Positions 7,264-16,715 of a DNA stretch of 64,000 nucleotides are shown here, in pieces. The first letter of the stretch is position 1, and each line of letters opens with the position of its first letter. This DNA comes from Aerophototrophica crusticola (GTDB taxonomy: Bacteria > Pseudomonadota > Alphaproteobacteria > Azospirillales > Azospirillaceae). Below the pieces are notes generated by a model that was given only the letters and a program-made list of their open reading frames with translations, was not told the DNA's origin and did not search any database. The position numbers and the translations under genes are program-made. The stretch is taken from NCBI GenBank assembly GCA_001939945.1, contig MOEB01000005.1, forward strand, positions 1 to 64,000, written 5' to 3'.

Positions 7264-8712
7264 ATGTCCGAAAAGAAGGCCATGCTCGGCCACAAGGTCC
7301 GGCGGTTGCGCCGGGACCTGAAGATGACCCAGGCGCAGATGGCGGAGGAGATCGGCATCTCCCCCAGCTACCTGAACCTGATCGAGGCGAACCAGCGCCC
7401 CCTGACGGTGCCGCTGCTGCTGAAGATCGCCGGCGTCTATGGCATCGACCTGGCCAGCTTCGCGGAGGATGACGAGACGCGGCTGGTGGCGAACCTGCGG
7501 GAGGTGTTCGCCGACCCGCTGTTCGAGACCGGCGACATCAAGAACCAGGACATGAAGGAACTGGCCGCCGTGGCCCCCACCCTGGGGCAGGCGGTGGTGC
7601 AACTCTACCGCGCCTACCGGGAGGCGCGGGAGGACCTTGGCGCGCTGGCGGAGAGCGTGGCCGACGGCGGCAGCCTGCAGGCCAACACGGCCGGGGTCCA
7701 GGCCTTCCCGCAGGAGGATGTGGGGGAATTCTTCCAGTCCCACCAGAACCACTTCCCCGACGTGGAGACGGTGGCTGAATCCTTGTGGATCGATGGCGAC
7801 CTGGATTCGGGTGACCTGTATGGCAGCCTGGCCGCCCACCTGAAGCGGGCGCACGGCGTGTCGGTGAAGCTGATGCCGTCGGAGGTGATCGGCCAGGCGG
7901 TGCGCCGCTATGACCGGCACTCCAAGCGGGTGCTGATCTCGGAGATGCTGCCGCCGTCCGGCCGGGCCTTCCACCTGGCCGCCCAGATCGGCCTGTTGAA
8001 GCACCGGGAAATGCTGGAGGCCCAGGTGGCCCAGGGCCATTTCGCCAGCGAGGAGGCACGGCGGCTGGCGTTGATCGGCCTGTCCAGCTACTTCGCCGGC
8101 GCCGTGATGATGCCCTATGGCCGGTTCATCCAGGCGGCCCGCGCCCTGCGCTATGACGTGGAGGTGCTGATGGGCCGCTTCGTCGCCAGCTTCGAGCAGG
8201 TCTGCCACCGGCTGACGACCTTGCAGCGGCCGGGGGCGAAGGGCGTGCCCTTCTTCTTCCTGCGCATCGACCATGCCGGCAACATCTCGAAACGGTTCAG
8301 CGCGGCGCCCGGCTTCCACTTCGCCCGGTTCGGCGGGGCCTGCCCGCGCTGGACCATCCACGACGCCTTCCGCCTGCCCGGCGCCATCCAGACCCAGCTG
8401 GCGCAACTGCCCGACGGCAGCACCTATTTCTCCATCGCCCGGCGCATCGTGAAGCCGGGCGGCGGCTGGCGGAATCCGGCGCGGCAGTTCGCCATCGCCT
8501 TGGGCACTGACATCGCCCATGCGGGGCAGCTGGTCTATGCCGACGGCATCGACCTGTCCAACCTGGCCGCGGCCACGCCCATCGGCATGAACTGCCGCAT
8601 CTGCCCCCGGCTGGACTGCACCCAGCGGGCCTTCCCGCCCCTGAACCACCGGCTGGCCGTGGATGAGAACATCCGCGGCATCACCAGCTATGTGGGCGTC
8701 GGCGTGACGTGA
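7264..8712 (+). CDS. ScfR/RamB-type short-chain fatty acyl regulator (XRE family)
   Basis: 482 residues. An XRE helix-turn-helix lies at about 8-62 (MTQAQMAEEIGISPSYLNLIE), followed by a region matching the M78/IrrE-like domain and the DUF2083 (ScfR) C-terminal domain. Cysteines C444, C447 and C452 in NCRICPRLDC are the conserved C-terminal cluster of this family. The M78 HExxH motif is not intact (FHLAAQIGLLKH at that position), so peptidase activity is unlikely. ScfR proteins such as RamB, PccR and PrpR sense acyl-CoAs and control glyoxylate or propionate genes. aceA nearby is the obvious target. The start could also be GTG 7258. The gene lies directly after the multi-hairpin element. Confidence 0.88.
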   Translation: MSEKKAMLGHKVRRLRRDLKMTQAQMAEEIGISPSYLNLIEANQRPLTVPLLLKIAGVYGIDLASFAEDDETRLVANLREVFADPLFETGDIKNQDMKELAAVAPTLGQAVVQLYRAYREAREDLGALAESVADGGSLQANTAGVQAFPQEDVGEFFQSHQNHFPDVETVAESLWIDGDLDSGDLYGSLAAHLKRAHGVSVKLMPSEVIGQAVRRYDRHSKRVLISEMLPPSGRAFHLAAQIGLLKHREMLEAQVAQGHFASEEARRLALIGLSSYFAGAVMMPYGRFIQAARALRYDVEVLMGRFVASFEQVCHRLTTLQRPGAKGVPFFFLRIDHAGNISKRFSAAPGFHFARFGGACPRWTIHDAFRLPGAIQTQLAQLPDGSTYFSIARRIVKPGGGWRNPARQFAIALGTDIAHAGQLVYADGIDLSNLAAATPIGMNCRICPRLDCTQRAFPPLNHRLAVDENIRGITSYVGVGVT

Positions 8713-8821
8713 GTCCCGCCGCCAGAAGTCCCTTTACCGCCCCCGACCGGATCATCTACCTACAAGGTCATAGGCCATAGGCCCGCATCGGTAGCGGCGA
8801 ACGGCAGGACGGGGGGCTGGG

Positions 8822-9529
8822 ATGACCGGACAGGGCGTGACGGGCACGGGGGAAACGACCCTCCTGCCTTGGGAGCAGGTGACCGTCGGCTGCGGCCTGA
8901 CCCTGCACGCGCCCGCCACCCTGCGCCTGGACCCCGCCCGGCTGAAGGCGGAGTTCGCCGCCCTGGACGCGGCCATCCCGGATAGGGCGCGCACCCATTA
9001 TGGCGCCCAGGCCGGCACCGGCTGGACCGCCATCCCTTTGGCCCTGCCCGCCCGGCAACCGGGGCGGGGGCTGGAGCTGCTCCCGGCCCTGGACCACATG
9101 CCCCTGGTCCGGGACCTGTTGGGCACGCCCGGCTGGGCGGTGCGGAGCGCCAACCTGCTCCGCCAGCCGGCAAGGGGCTGCCTGGCTTGGCACTATGACA
9201 ACGAGGCCCTGCACCTGGATTGCGTGCGCCTGCTGGTGCCGATCCACGCCCCTGCCGGCGCCACCACCCGCATCGGCCATGAGCGCGCGGCCTATGCCGA
9301 GGGCCAAGCCTGGACCGGGGACTTCAGCTTCCCCCACCAGGTGGAAAACGCCACGCCCGCCGACCGGGTGGTGCTGGCCGTGGACATGGCCTCCACCCCC
9401 ACCCTGCGCGCCCTGTTCCCGCCCGCCCTGTCAGCGGAGGTCGACAGGCGCCGCGCCCTTGCGGCGGAAGCGGTGAACAGCCTGCTGGGCTGGTGGGCGG
9501 CGGGCAACCGCAGCCCCGGGCAGGCCTGA
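8822..9529 (+). CDS. Aspartyl/asparaginyl beta-hydroxylase-like 2OG-Fe(II) oxygenase
   Basis: 235 residues. The segment WHYDNEALHLDCVRLLVPI (123-141) carries the H-x-D iron ligands (H124, D126) and a conserved Arg. HQVENATPADRVVLAVDM (172-189) carries the distal His172 and the Arg that binds 2-oxoglutarate. This order fits the aspartyl/asparaginyl beta-hydroxylase-like family. No membrane anchor or signal is seen, so the enzyme is cytoplasmic; its target is unknown. It stands alone between the ScfR gene and a small disordered protein gene, with 109 bases upstream and a G-rich sequence before the ATG. Confidence 0.75.
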   Translation: MTGQGVTGTGETTLLPWEQVTVGCGLTLHAPATLRLDPARLKAEFAALDAAIPDRARTHYGAQAGTGWTAIPLALPARQPGRGLELLPALDHMPLVRDLLGTPGWAVRSANLLRQPARGCLAWHYDNEALHLDCVRLLVPIHAPAGATTRIGHERAAYAEGQAWTGDFSFPHQVENATPADRVVLAVDMASTPTLRALFPPALSAEVDRRRALAAEAVNSLLGWWAAGNRSPGQA

Positions 9530-9591
9530 CCCGCGACGCCCGCTGCCCCCGCCTGTTGCCCCGGCATCCACCGGAACCAGGCGGAGGCCCC

Positions 9592-9903
9592 ATGGCCCAG
9601 ATCAAGCATCCCCAGCACGACCAGAGCGTGACCCCGCAGACGGAGGGTGGCGACCACCCCAGGGAGACGGACGCCAAGAACTACGACCGGACCCTGCCCC
9701 GCCAGTCCGGGGAGCCCATCGGCAAGGACGCCAGCCGGGAACCGGGTGAGCGCAAGGGGTTCGGCAAGCATATCGACAGCCCCGACGTGCCCCGCGGCCC
9801 GGATGACCTGGACCGCAATCCGTCCATCGGCTCCTCCAAGGGCACCAGCCAGGGCGGGGACGCCCGGGGCGACGTGGAGGATGAGGGCAGCACCAACCCC
9901 TGA
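9592..9903 (+). CDS. Small disordered, highly charged protein
   Basis: 103 residues, start supported by GGAGG five bases upstream. The chain is rich in Asp, Glu, Lys, Arg, Gly, Pro and Ser, with no Cys or Trp and almost no hydrophobic residue, so it should be unfolded in isolation. Short recurring motifs (GGDHPRETD, SREPGERKG, PRGPDDLDRNP) recall stress-related hydrophilins. It ends exactly where convergent xerD ends. Function is unknown; compare the genes at 4208 and 58016. Confidence 0.6.
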   Translation: MAQIKHPQHDQSVTPQTEGGDHPRETDAKNYDRTLPRQSGEPIGKDASREPGERKGFGKHIDSPDVPRGPDDLDRNPSIGSSKGTSQGGDARGDVEDEGSTNP

Positions 9904-10902
9904 TCAGCCCTTCCGCTTCGCCAACGGGTGGTGCGCCTGGACGGTCTGTTTCAGGCGCCCCTCCACCACATGGGTGTAGATCTGGGTCGTGCCGATGTCG
10001 GCATGGCCCAGCATCTTCTGCACGCTGCGCAGGTCGGCGCCGTGGTCCAGCAGGTGGGTGGCGAAGCAGTGGCGCAGCACGTGGGGGCTGACCTTGGCCG
10101 GGTCCAGGTTGGCCTCCAGCGCCAGTTCCTTCAGCAATTGGCCGAGTCGCTGGCGGGTCAGCACGCCGCTGCCGCTGCGGGACGGGAACAGGTAGGCCTG
10201 CTGCTTGGCCTCCCGCCCCTTGACCATGAAATAGGGCCGGTCGGGCAGATAGGCGGCCAAGGCGTCGCGGGCCGGCTGGGACAGGGGCACCAACCGCTCC
10301 TTCCCGCCCTTGCCCTTCACCAGCAGGGCGCGGGCATCGCGGGTCAGCGCCTTGGTCGGCAGGCCCACCAGTTCCGACACGCGCAGGCCCGAGGCATAGA
10401 GGATTTCCAGCAGGGCCGTCAGCCGCCGCCCCTCCGGCCCGCCGCGGTCCGCCGCCACGGCCAGCATGGCGCCCACGTCCGCCTCGGTCAGGATCTTGGG
10501 CAGGGACCGGCCCTGCTTGGGGGTGTCCAGGACCGATGACGGGTCCTCTGCCCGGCCGTTCTCGCTGACCAGGAACTTGTAGTACTGGCGCAGGGCCGAC
10601 AGCCGCCGCGCCACCGTGCGCACCGCCGCCTTTTCCTTCACCCCGCCGGCGGAGAGGTGGTCCAGGTAGGCGCGGAGGTCGTCGCTGGAGGCCTGGTCAA
10701 GGGCCGTGCCGCCCCGCTGCGCCTTCAGGAAGGCGGCCACGTCCAGCAGGTCGCGCTTGTAGGCGTCCTTGGTGTTGGCCGCGGCCCCCCGCTCCGCCAC
10801 CAGCATGTCCAGGAAGGCATCCACGAAGGGGGGCAGGGGGGCGGGGGGCTTCCGGGGACGGCCGGGGCGGGCGGCCTTGGCGGGTTTGTCGAGGGTGGTC
10901 AT
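9904..10902 (-). CDS. xerD: Tyrosine recombinase XerD
   Basis: 332 residues. The N-terminal SAM-like DNA-binding domain spans about 25-115, and the catalytic domain carries R174 (SGLRVSEL), K198 (KGKGGKERLVP), H274 and R277 (HVLRH), H300 (GHADI) and the nucleophile Tyr309 (IYTHV). With XerC it resolves chromosome dimers at dif. The position next to a secreted protein and aroK-aroB is a recurring alphaproteobacterial arrangement. The first 22 residues are a basic, Pro-rich extension (KAARPGRPRKPP). It is convergent and flush with the 9592 gene. A large nested palindrome fills the upstream space. Confidence 0.95.
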   Translation of the reverse strand: MTTLDKPAKAARPGRPRKPPAPLPPFVDAFLDMLVAERGAAANTKDAYKRDLLDVAAFLKAQRGGTALDQASSDDLRAYLDHLSAGGVKEKAAVRTVARRLSALRQYYKFLVSENGRAEDPSSVLDTPKQGRSLPKILTEADVGAMLAVAADRGGPEGRRLTALLEILYASGLRVSELVGLPTKALTRDARALLVKGKGGKERLVPLSQPARDALAAYLPDRPYFMVKGREAKQQAYLFPSRSGSGVLTRQRLGQLLKELALEANLDPAKVSPHVLRHCFATHLLDHGADLRSVQKMLGHADIGTTQIYTHVVEGRLKQTVQAHHPLAKRKG

Positions 10903-10937
10903 GGCGGGGGCTTGCCCCTCAACCGGCCCGCGAGCGG

Positions 10938-11155
10938 GCCGACCCCGGACGCGATCCCATGAGCGCTAAGTTCGGGCCAGAATACGCCTTTTCTGTCTCC
11001 CCTGCGAAAGCAGGGACCCACAGTTCTTCGACTACAGTGCCGTGGTTGACCGGGTCAAAAACCGTGGGCCCCTGCTTTCGCAGGGGAGACGGTTGTACCG
11101 GCTGGACGCGTATTGCTACCATCTTAGCGCTCATCGGACCCGATCCGGGGTCGGG
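10938..11155. repeat. Nested palindromic intergenic element (about 218 bp)
   Basis: Inner arms: 27 bases at 10995-11021 and 11064-11090 are inverted copies with one mismatch, containing CCCCTGCGAAAGCAGGG and its complement. Outer arms: about 31 bases at 10939-10970 and 11122-11154 are also inverted, sharing GAGCGCTAAG/CTTAGCGCTC and the CCCCGG end. Just outside, GCCCGCGAGCGGGC and GGGCGCCAGCGCCC form further hairpins. This fills the whole gap between the xerD start and the end of the secreted protein gene. A shorter derivative is at 59322. Confidence 0.75.
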
Positions 11156-11192
11156 CGCCAGCGCCCGGGTGAGGGGGTCGGCATACCCGTCC

Positions 11193-12938
11193 TCACCCCC
11201 CCAACATCCCGGCGAGCGCCTCCACTGCCACCTGGCGCCCCTCGGCGGACAGGCCGGCGGCGTTCAGCAGGGACAGGGCGTCGGCCAGGGTGGCGGGGTC
11301 CTGCAACCCGGCCTCCGACAGCAGGGACAGGGCGCGTAGGGCGGCCTCCCCCTTGCCGGTGGGGGCGGGCGCGATCCCCCGGCCGCCGGGGTTGCCGGCG
11401 GCGGAGAGGACCAGCAGCACGTTGTCCGCCAGGTCCCGTGCCGCGGCCGGATCCTTGCCCAGGTCGCGGACCCAGGGGCCCATGTCCACCTCTCCCTCCC
11501 GCACGATGCCTTGGGCCGCGGCCAGGGGCCACAGCCGGGCATAGGCGCCGGAATCCTTGCCGGCACGGAAATCGTCGCGGGACAGGGCCACCCAGGGGCG
11601 GGAGCGGTCGGCTTCCCCCTGCAACAGCAGCAGGCGGGCGATGTGGGGCGCCACCACGGCGAAGCCCGGCGTGGGCTGCATCACCCCCACCTCCGCCGCC
11701 AGCAGGGCGCCGAAGGGGCCGGACAGCAGGCCGGGGCCGGAGGATTGCACCGCCGCCTTCAGCAGCCCGGCCTTGGCGGCGGCCGACGGCTCCGCCCGCA
11801 GGGCGCGGACCAGCTGGGCGCGGTACAGCGGGTTGGGCTTGCGCCCCGGGGCCAGCAAGGCCTTGGCGTCCGCCGGCTCCACCTGCTCATACAGCTTCAG
11901 CAGGCCGTCCTTGTCGATGGCCCCCCAGAGGGCCGCCTGCTCCGCCGCGGCGAGGCGGACAGCCATGGGGCTGGCGGAGCGCACGAGGCCCAGGGCATGG
12001 GCGGGGCTGAGCACCTTCACGTCCGCCGGCAGGGCGCGCCCGCTGGCGATGGCCAGGGCGAGTTGGGGCGGCGTGGGTTCCGTCACCCCCTTGATGGGGG
12101 CCTTCTGGCCGGCGGCCGCGGCCTCCGCCAGGCGGAAGAAGGTGTCGTCCTTGTCCCCCTGCTCCCGCAGCAGATCGATGCCCAGGGTGGCGGCATCGGC
12201 CTGGCCGCCCTGCACCTGGCAGGCGATCTGGTATTTCTGCCAGGTGGGGTGCTTGAACCGGGCCAGCAGCACGGCGGCCTGGGCGCAGGCGGTCTCCCCG
12301 CCGGACAGCAGCTCCAGCGCCATCCAGGCCAGGGCGCCGTCCTCATCCTCCAGGGCCGGCGGGGCGGTCTGGGCCAGGGCGTCGGCGTCCCTCGGCTCTC
12401 CCAGCAGGGCCAGCTTCTCCAGCCGCAGGCCGGCCAGGTTGCGGGGGCCCGGCTCCCCCTCCGGCGCGTCGGCCGCGGTCAGCAGCACCTTGCGGGCGAT
12501 GGCGCGGAGGGAGCCGGACGGCAGGGGTGCCGGCAGTTCCGCCAGCAGCCGCTCCACCTCTGCCCGCGGCGTGCCGGACCAGAGGTCGGCGGGCAGGCCG
12601 CCGTTGCTGGCGTCCAGCGGCCCGGCCATCTGCGGGTCCAGGGCCTTCAGCTCCTGCACCTCCACGCCGGACGGGCCGAGCCTGGGCTGTTCCGGCCGGA
12701 CCAGCCGGTCCTGGAGCGGGTCGCCCAGGGGCACGGCCTCCACCCCGCCGGGGGCCGGCAGCGACTCGCCGCGCGGCGCCTCGGCACCCGGTTGCGGGCC
12801 CAGGGGGATGGGCGCGTTGCCCTGGCCCTGCGGCGTCAGGGGGATGGGCTGGGCCAGGGCGGCGGGGGCGGCACCCAGCAACAGGGCGGCCAGAAGGGCG
12901 GCGCGCACCGGGGCGGGCCGGTCAGCCGAAGCGGTCAT
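11193..12938 (-). CDS. Large secreted alpha-helical protein of unknown function
   Basis: 581 residues. A signal peptide (AALLAALLLGAAPAALA before QPIPLTP) is followed by a Pro/Gly-rich linker to about residue 120, then a long Ala/Leu-rich helical region with repeat-like helices, suggesting a solenoid. Only two cysteines are seen, in the middle part (TACAQAA, QIACQVQ). It is probably periplasmic. Homologues I recall in alphaproteobacteria are uncharacterised and lie beside aroK, as here. Its start overlaps the stop of a 45-residue membrane protein gene by 17 bases, so the two are translationally coupled and may act together. Confidence 0.7.
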   Translation of the reverse strand: MTASADRPAPVRAALLAALLLGAAPAALAQPIPLTPQGQGNAPIPLGPQPGAEAPRGESLPAPGGVEAVPLGDPLQDRLVRPEQPRLGPSGVEVQELKALDPQMAGPLDASNGGLPADLWSGTPRAEVERLLAELPAPLPSGSLRAIARKVLLTAADAPEGEPGPRNLAGLRLEKLALLGEPRDADALAQTAPPALEDEDGALAWMALELLSGGETACAQAAVLLARFKHPTWQKYQIACQVQGGQADAATLGIDLLREQGDKDDTFFRLAEAAAAGQKAPIKGVTEPTPPQLALAIASGRALPADVKVLSPAHALGLVRSASPMAVRLAAAEQAALWGAIDKDGLLKLYEQVEPADAKALLAPGRKPNPLYRAQLVRALRAEPSAAAKAGLLKAAVQSSGPGLLSGPFGALLAAEVGVMQPTPGFAVVAPHIARLLLLQGEADRSRPWVALSRDDFRAGKDSGAYARLWPLAAAQGIVREGEVDMGPWVRDLGKDPAAARDLADNVLLVLSAAGNPGGRGIAPAPTGKGEAALRALSLLSEAGLQDPATLADALSLLNAAGLSAEGRQVAVEALAGMLGG

Positions 12939-13059
12939 TCGGGATCACCCGCTGTACGGGTTCCGTCGGGGCGGGCATGTCCCAGGTGGCCAGGAAGGCC
13001 ACGCCCCCCACCAGGACGATCAGCACCAGCAGGAACAGGATCTGGACAAGCTTGCTCAT
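12922..13059 (-). CDS. Small single-pass membrane protein
   Basis: 45 residues. MSKLVQ precedes one hydrophobic helix (ILFLLVLIVLVGGVAFLA) and a short tail DMPAPTEPVQRVIPNDRFG. The frame is open for 44 codons further upstream, but those give Arg/Pro-rich low complexity and I take the ATG at 13059 as the start. It overlaps the secreted protein gene by 17 bases and is divergent from aroK. The arrangement suggests an inner-membrane partner of that secreted protein; there is no known function. Confidence 0.7.
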   Translation of the reverse strand: MSKLVQILFLLVLIVLVGGVAFLATWDMPAPTEPVQRVIPNDRFG

Positions 13060-13263
13060 GAACGACCGGACCGCACGCGGGAAGGGCCGGCGCGCCCTGC
13101 GCGGGACGGGCGGGGCCGGCATGACATCGGGGGCTGGGACAGGATGCGTCCGCCGTGCTATGGGAAACGCACGATGCTGTCCCTGACCCACACTATCCTA
13201 ACGCCCGCACCCCCGGCTGGCAATCTTGCCCCCGGGCGGGCTTAAGACTTCTGGGAAGCCAAA

Positions 13264-13845
13264 ATGGCACCATCCCAGGCCCATGCCCACATCCCCTTCG
13301 TCCCGCCGCGCACCGTGGTGCTGATCGGCCTGATGGGGGCCGGCAAGACCAGCATCGGCAAGCGGCTGGCCACGCGGCTGCACCTGCCCTTCGTCGATGC
13401 CGACCATGAGATCGAGCGCGCGGCCGGCTGCACCATCCAGGAAATCTTCGACCGGTACGGGGAAGCGGGATTCCGCGACGGGGAGCGGCGGGTGATCGCC
13501 CGGCTGCTGGACCAGCCGGTGCAGGTGCTGTCCACCGGCGGCGGCGCCTTCATGGACCCCATCACCCGCGCCCTGATCCGGGACAAGGGCCTGTCCGTCT
13601 GGCTGCGGGCGGACCTGGACCTGCTGGTGCACCGCACCGCGCGGCGCGACCACCGCCCCCTGCTGCGCCAGGGCGACCCGCGGGAGGTGCTGCGCAGCCT
13701 GATGGAGAAGCGCTATCCCGTCTATGCCGAGGCGGACCTGACCGTGGACAGCGACGACAGCCCGCCCGACGTGACCACCGACCGGGTGGTGGCGGCCCTG
13801 CGCGACCACCTGACCCCGCCTGACGCCCGGAGGGCGAGCCCATGA
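13264..13845 (+). CDS. aroK: Shikimate kinase
   Basis: Phosphorylates shikimate with ATP in aromatic amino acid synthesis. 193 residues with the Walker A loop GLMGAGKTS (residues 23-31), the shikimate-binding DADHEIE, FRDGE and GGGAF motifs, and the lid Arg region RRDHRPLL. An N-terminal extension of about 15 residues precedes the nucleotide-binding core. The stop overlaps the aroB start by 4 bases (ATGA), which couples translation of two pathway enzymes. Confidence 0.96.
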   Translation: MAPSQAHAHIPFVPPRTVVLIGLMGAGKTSIGKRLATRLHLPFVDADHEIERAAGCTIQEIFDRYGEAGFRDGERRVIARLLDQPVQVLSTGGGAFMDPITRALIRDKGLSVWLRADLDLLVHRTARRDHRPLLRQGDPREVLRSLMEKRYPVYAEADLTVDSDDSPPDVTTDRVVAALRDHLTPPDARRASP

Positions 13846-14969
13846 GTTCCACGAGCGTCCGCGTCGCCCTGGGCGACCGCGGCTATGACATCCTGATCGG
13901 CCCGGGGCTGGTGGCCGACGCCGGCCGGCATGTCGCCGAGCGGCTGCCCGGCCGGCCCCTGGTGGTGCTGACCGACAGCACCGTGGCGGGGCTGCACCTG
14001 GACCCGCTGATGGCGTCCCTGCGGGCCTCCGGCGCCAAGGTGCTGGACCCCATCATCGTGCCCTCAGGCGAAGCGTCCAAGGACATGGGCACCCTGGCCG
14101 GCGTGCTGGACGATCTCTTATCCCGCGGGATCGAGCGCAAGACCGTGCTGGTGGCGCTGGGGGGCGGCGTGGTCGGCGACCTTGGCGGGTTCGCGGCGGC
14201 GGTGGCCCTGCGCGGGCTGGACTTCGTGCAGGTGCCCACCACCCTGCTGGCCCAGGTGGACAGCTCCGTCGGCGGCAAGACGGGGGTCAACTCCAGGCAC
14301 GGCAAGAACCTGATCGGCGCCTTCCACCAGCCGCGGCTGGTCCTGGCCGACACCGGCGTGTTGGACACCCTGCCCCGGCGGGAGCTGCTGGCCGGCTATG
14401 CGGAGGTGGTGAAATACGGGCTGATCGACCGGCCGGACTTCTTCACCTGGCTGGAGGCGAACGGGGAGAAGCTGCTGGCCGGCGACCCAGGGTTACGGGC
14501 CGAGGCGATCCGGGTGAGCTGCGAGGCCAAGGCCGCCGTGGTGGCGGCGGACGAGAAGGAATCCGGCCTGCGCGAGCTGCTGAACCTCGGCCACACCTTC
14601 GGCCACGCGCTGGAGGCGGAGGCCGGCTATGGCACCGCCCTGCTGCATGGGGAGGCGGTTTCCATCGGCATGGTCATGGCCTTCGACCTGTCGGTGAAGC
14701 TGGGCCTCTGCCCAGCGGGGGACGCCGCCCGCCTGCGCGCGCACCTGTCCAGCGTCGGCCTGCCGGTCACCGCCGCCCACCTGCCGGCCCTGGTGCCCGG
14801 TGGGGATTGGTCGCCCGGGAACCTGATGGCCCACATGGGTAAGGACAAAAAGGTGAAGGACGGCACCATCACCTTCATCCTGGCCCGTGGAATCGGCCAG
14901 AGCTTCCGCCAGGCGGGGGTGGGGATGGACGGGGTGGGGGAGGTGTTGCGGGGGTCGTTGGGGACATAA
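13842..14969 (+). CDS. aroB: 3-dehydroquinate synthase
   Basis: Converts DAHP to 3-dehydroquinate using NAD and a metal ion. 375 residues. The NAD-binding segment PSGEASK and the Gly-rich [13 protein letters not shown], the stretch [19 protein letters not shown], and the metal ligands (Glu in YAEVVKYG, His in NLGHTFGHA and LLHGEAV) are all visible. It overlaps aroK by 4 bases. The C-terminal 15 residues are Gly-rich ([13 protein letters not shown]) beyond the usual end. The gene is convergent with hutH, with repeat DNA between them. Confidence 0.96.
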   Translation: MSSTSVRVALGDRGYDILIGPGLVADAGRHVAERLPGRPLVVLTDSTVAGLHLDPLMASLRASGAKVLDPIIVPSGEASKDMGTLAGVLDDLLSRGIERKTVLVALGGGVVGDLGGFAAAVALRGLDFVQVPTTLLAQVDSSVGGKTGVNSRHGKNLIGAFHQPRLVLADTGVLDTLPRRELLAGYAEVVKYGLIDRPDFFTWLEANGEKLLAGDPGLRAEAIRVSCEAKAAVVAADEKESGLRELLNLGHTFGHALEAEAGYGTALLHGEAVSIGMVMAFDLSVKLGLCPAGDAARLRAHLSSVGLPVTAAHLPALVPGGDWSPGNLMAHMGKDKKVKDGTITFILARGIGQSFRQAGVGMDGVGEVLRGSLGT

Positions 14970-14973
14970 GTCC

Positions 14974-15183
14974 CCTCTCCCTGGGGAGAGGGTGGCGAGC
15001 GCAGCGAGCCGGGTGAGAGCCTGCCCCCGCGGAGGCGGGGGGAGGTGGGCGTAGGGACCGACCGTTGGCCTGCTCCCGGCACCCCCTCACCCCAACCCTC
15101 TCCCCGGCGGGGAGAGGGGGAGGTTTCGCTGCTCCCGTCTCCCTCACCCGGCCCTTCGGGCCACCCTCTCCCCAGGGAGAGGG
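14974..15183. repeat. CCCTCTCC-type inverted repeat, copy 1
   Basis: Arms at 14974-15018 and 15139-15183 are inverted copies. Each has a terminal hairpin CCCTCTCCCTGGGGAGAGGG and a second hairpin leading to CCGGGTGAG. A third, internal copy of the motif lies at 15083-15119. It fills the space between the convergent aroB and hutH stops. This repeat type is common in proteobacterial intergenic DNA. Confidence 0.7.
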
Positions 15184-15185
15184 AA

Positions 15186-16715
15186 CTACACCCACGCCCC
15201 CACCCCCGCGCCCACGGCCCCGATCCTCACCAACTCCTTCGCCGCGGCCAGGTCGGGGGCGAAGAACCGGTCCTTGTCCCAGAACGGCACCTGGGAGCGC
15301 AGCAGGCCGTGCGCCTCCTCGATCCGATCGGCGGACTTCAGCGGGCGGTGGAAGTCCAGCCCCTGGGCGGCCTCCAGCAGCTCCACCGCCACGATGCCGG
15401 CGGCGTTGTCGGCCATGTCCAGCAGCCGCCGGGCGGCCCAGGTGGCCATGCTGACATGGTCCTCCTGGTTGGCGCTGGTCGGGATGCTGTCCACGCTGGC
15501 CGGGTGGGCCAAGCCCTTGTTCTCGCTGGCCAGGGCCGCGGCGGTGACCTGGGCGATCATGAAGCCGCTGTTGACGCCGCCGTTCGCCACCAGGAAGGCG
15601 GGCAGGCCGCCATTGTGGTTGGGGTCCACCAGCATGGCGCTGCGCCGCTCCGACAGGTTGCCTACCTCAGCCAGGGCAATGGCGACTTGGTCGGCGGCGA
15701 AGGCCACCGGCTCCGCATGGAAGTTGCCGCCGGACAGGATCGCCTGGTCGTCGCCGAAGACCAGCGGGTTGTCGGTGACGGCGTTCGCCTCGATGGACAG
15801 GGTGTGGGCCGCCATGCGCAGCTGGTCCAGGCAGGCGCCCATCACCTGGGGCTGGCAGCGCAGGCAATAGGGGTCCTGCACCCGGCTGCAATTGACATGG
15901 CTTTCCCGGATGGCGCTGCCCGCCAACAGCCGGCGGTAAGCGGCGGCCACGTCCATCTGGCCCTGGTGGCCGCGGATCTCATGGATGCGGGCATCAAACG
16001 GCGTGTCGCTGCCCCGGGCGGCGTCCACGCTCATGGCCCCGGCCAGGATGGCGGCGTCGAACACCGTCTCCGCCGCGAACAGGCCGGCCAGCGCCAGGGC
16101 CGTGCTGACCTGGGTGCCGTTCAGCAGGGCCAGGCCCTCCTTCGGCCCCAGCTCCAGCGGGGCCAGGCCGGCGATGGCCAGACCCTCGGCGGCCGGCAGC
16201 ACCTTGCCCTGGTGCCGTACCTCCCCCACCCCCAGCAGCGGCGCCACGAGGTGGGCCAGGGGGGCCAGGTCGCCCGACGCACCGACGGAGCCCTTGGACG
16301 GGATGCAGGGATAGACCTGCGCGTTCACCAGCGCCACCAGCGCCAGGATCGCCCCATCGCGCACGCCGCTGTAGCCCCGCAGCAGGCTGGCCGCCTTCAG
16401 CACCAGCACCAGCCGCACCACCGCGTCGTCCAGCAGGGGCCCGGTGCCGGTGGCGTGGCTCAGCACCAGGTTGCGTTGCAGCTCCGCCAACTGGTCGGCG
16501 CCGATGCGGGTCTTGGCCAGCAGGCCGAAGCCAGTGTTGATGCCATAGGCGGTGCGGCCCTGGGCGACCAGCGCCTCCACCACGCTCGCGGAGGCCGCCG
16601 CCTTGGCCAGGTCGGCCCGGGCGATGTCCAGCCGCACCGGCCCCGCCAGCACGCGGCGGAGGTCGTCCAGGGTCAGGCTGCCGGGGGTCAGGCGCAGGGG
16701 GGCTGCGGTCATCAT
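15186..16715 (-). CDS. hutH: Histidine ammonia-lyase
   Basis: Removes ammonia from L-histidine to give urocanate, the first step of histidine breakdown. 509 residues, normal length. The Ala-Ser-Gly triad that cyclises to the MIO cofactor is at 146-148 ([14 protein letters not shown]), and the catalytic YGINTGFG is at 57-64. The ATG overlaps the hutG stop (ATGA), so it is the last gene of a hutF-hutU-hutG-hutH order. The downstream repeat separates it from aroB. Confidence 0.97.
   Translation of the reverse strand: MMTAAPLRLTPGSLTLDDLRRVLAGPVRLDIARADLAKAAASASVVEALVAQGRTAYGINTGFGLLAKTRIGADQLAELQRNLVLSHATGTGPLLDDAVVRLVLVLKAASLLRGYSGVRDGAILALVALVNAQVYPCIPSKGSVGASGDLAPLAHLVAPLLGVGEVRHQGKVLPAAEGLAIAGLAPLELGPKEGLALLNGTQVSTALALAGLFAAETVFDAAILAGAMSVDAARGSDTPFDARIHEIRGHQGQMDVAAAYRRLLAGSAIRESHVNCSRVQDPYCLRCQPQVMGACLDQLRMAAHTLSIEANAVTDNPLVFGDDQAILSGGNFHAEPVAFAADQVAIALAEVGNLSERRSAMLVDPNHNGGLPAFLVANGGVNSGFMIAQVTAAALASENKGLAHPASVDSIPTSANQEDHVSMATWAARRLLDMADNAAGIVAVELLEAAQGLDFHRPLKSADRIEEAHGLLRSQVPFWDKDRFFAPDLAAAKELVRIGAVGAGVGAWV

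Noticed and set aside
12922-13191. Longer 89-residue version of the small membrane protein
   Set aside because: The extra 44 residues are Arg/Pro-rich low complexity and the internal ATG at 13059 gives a conventional membrane protein start.
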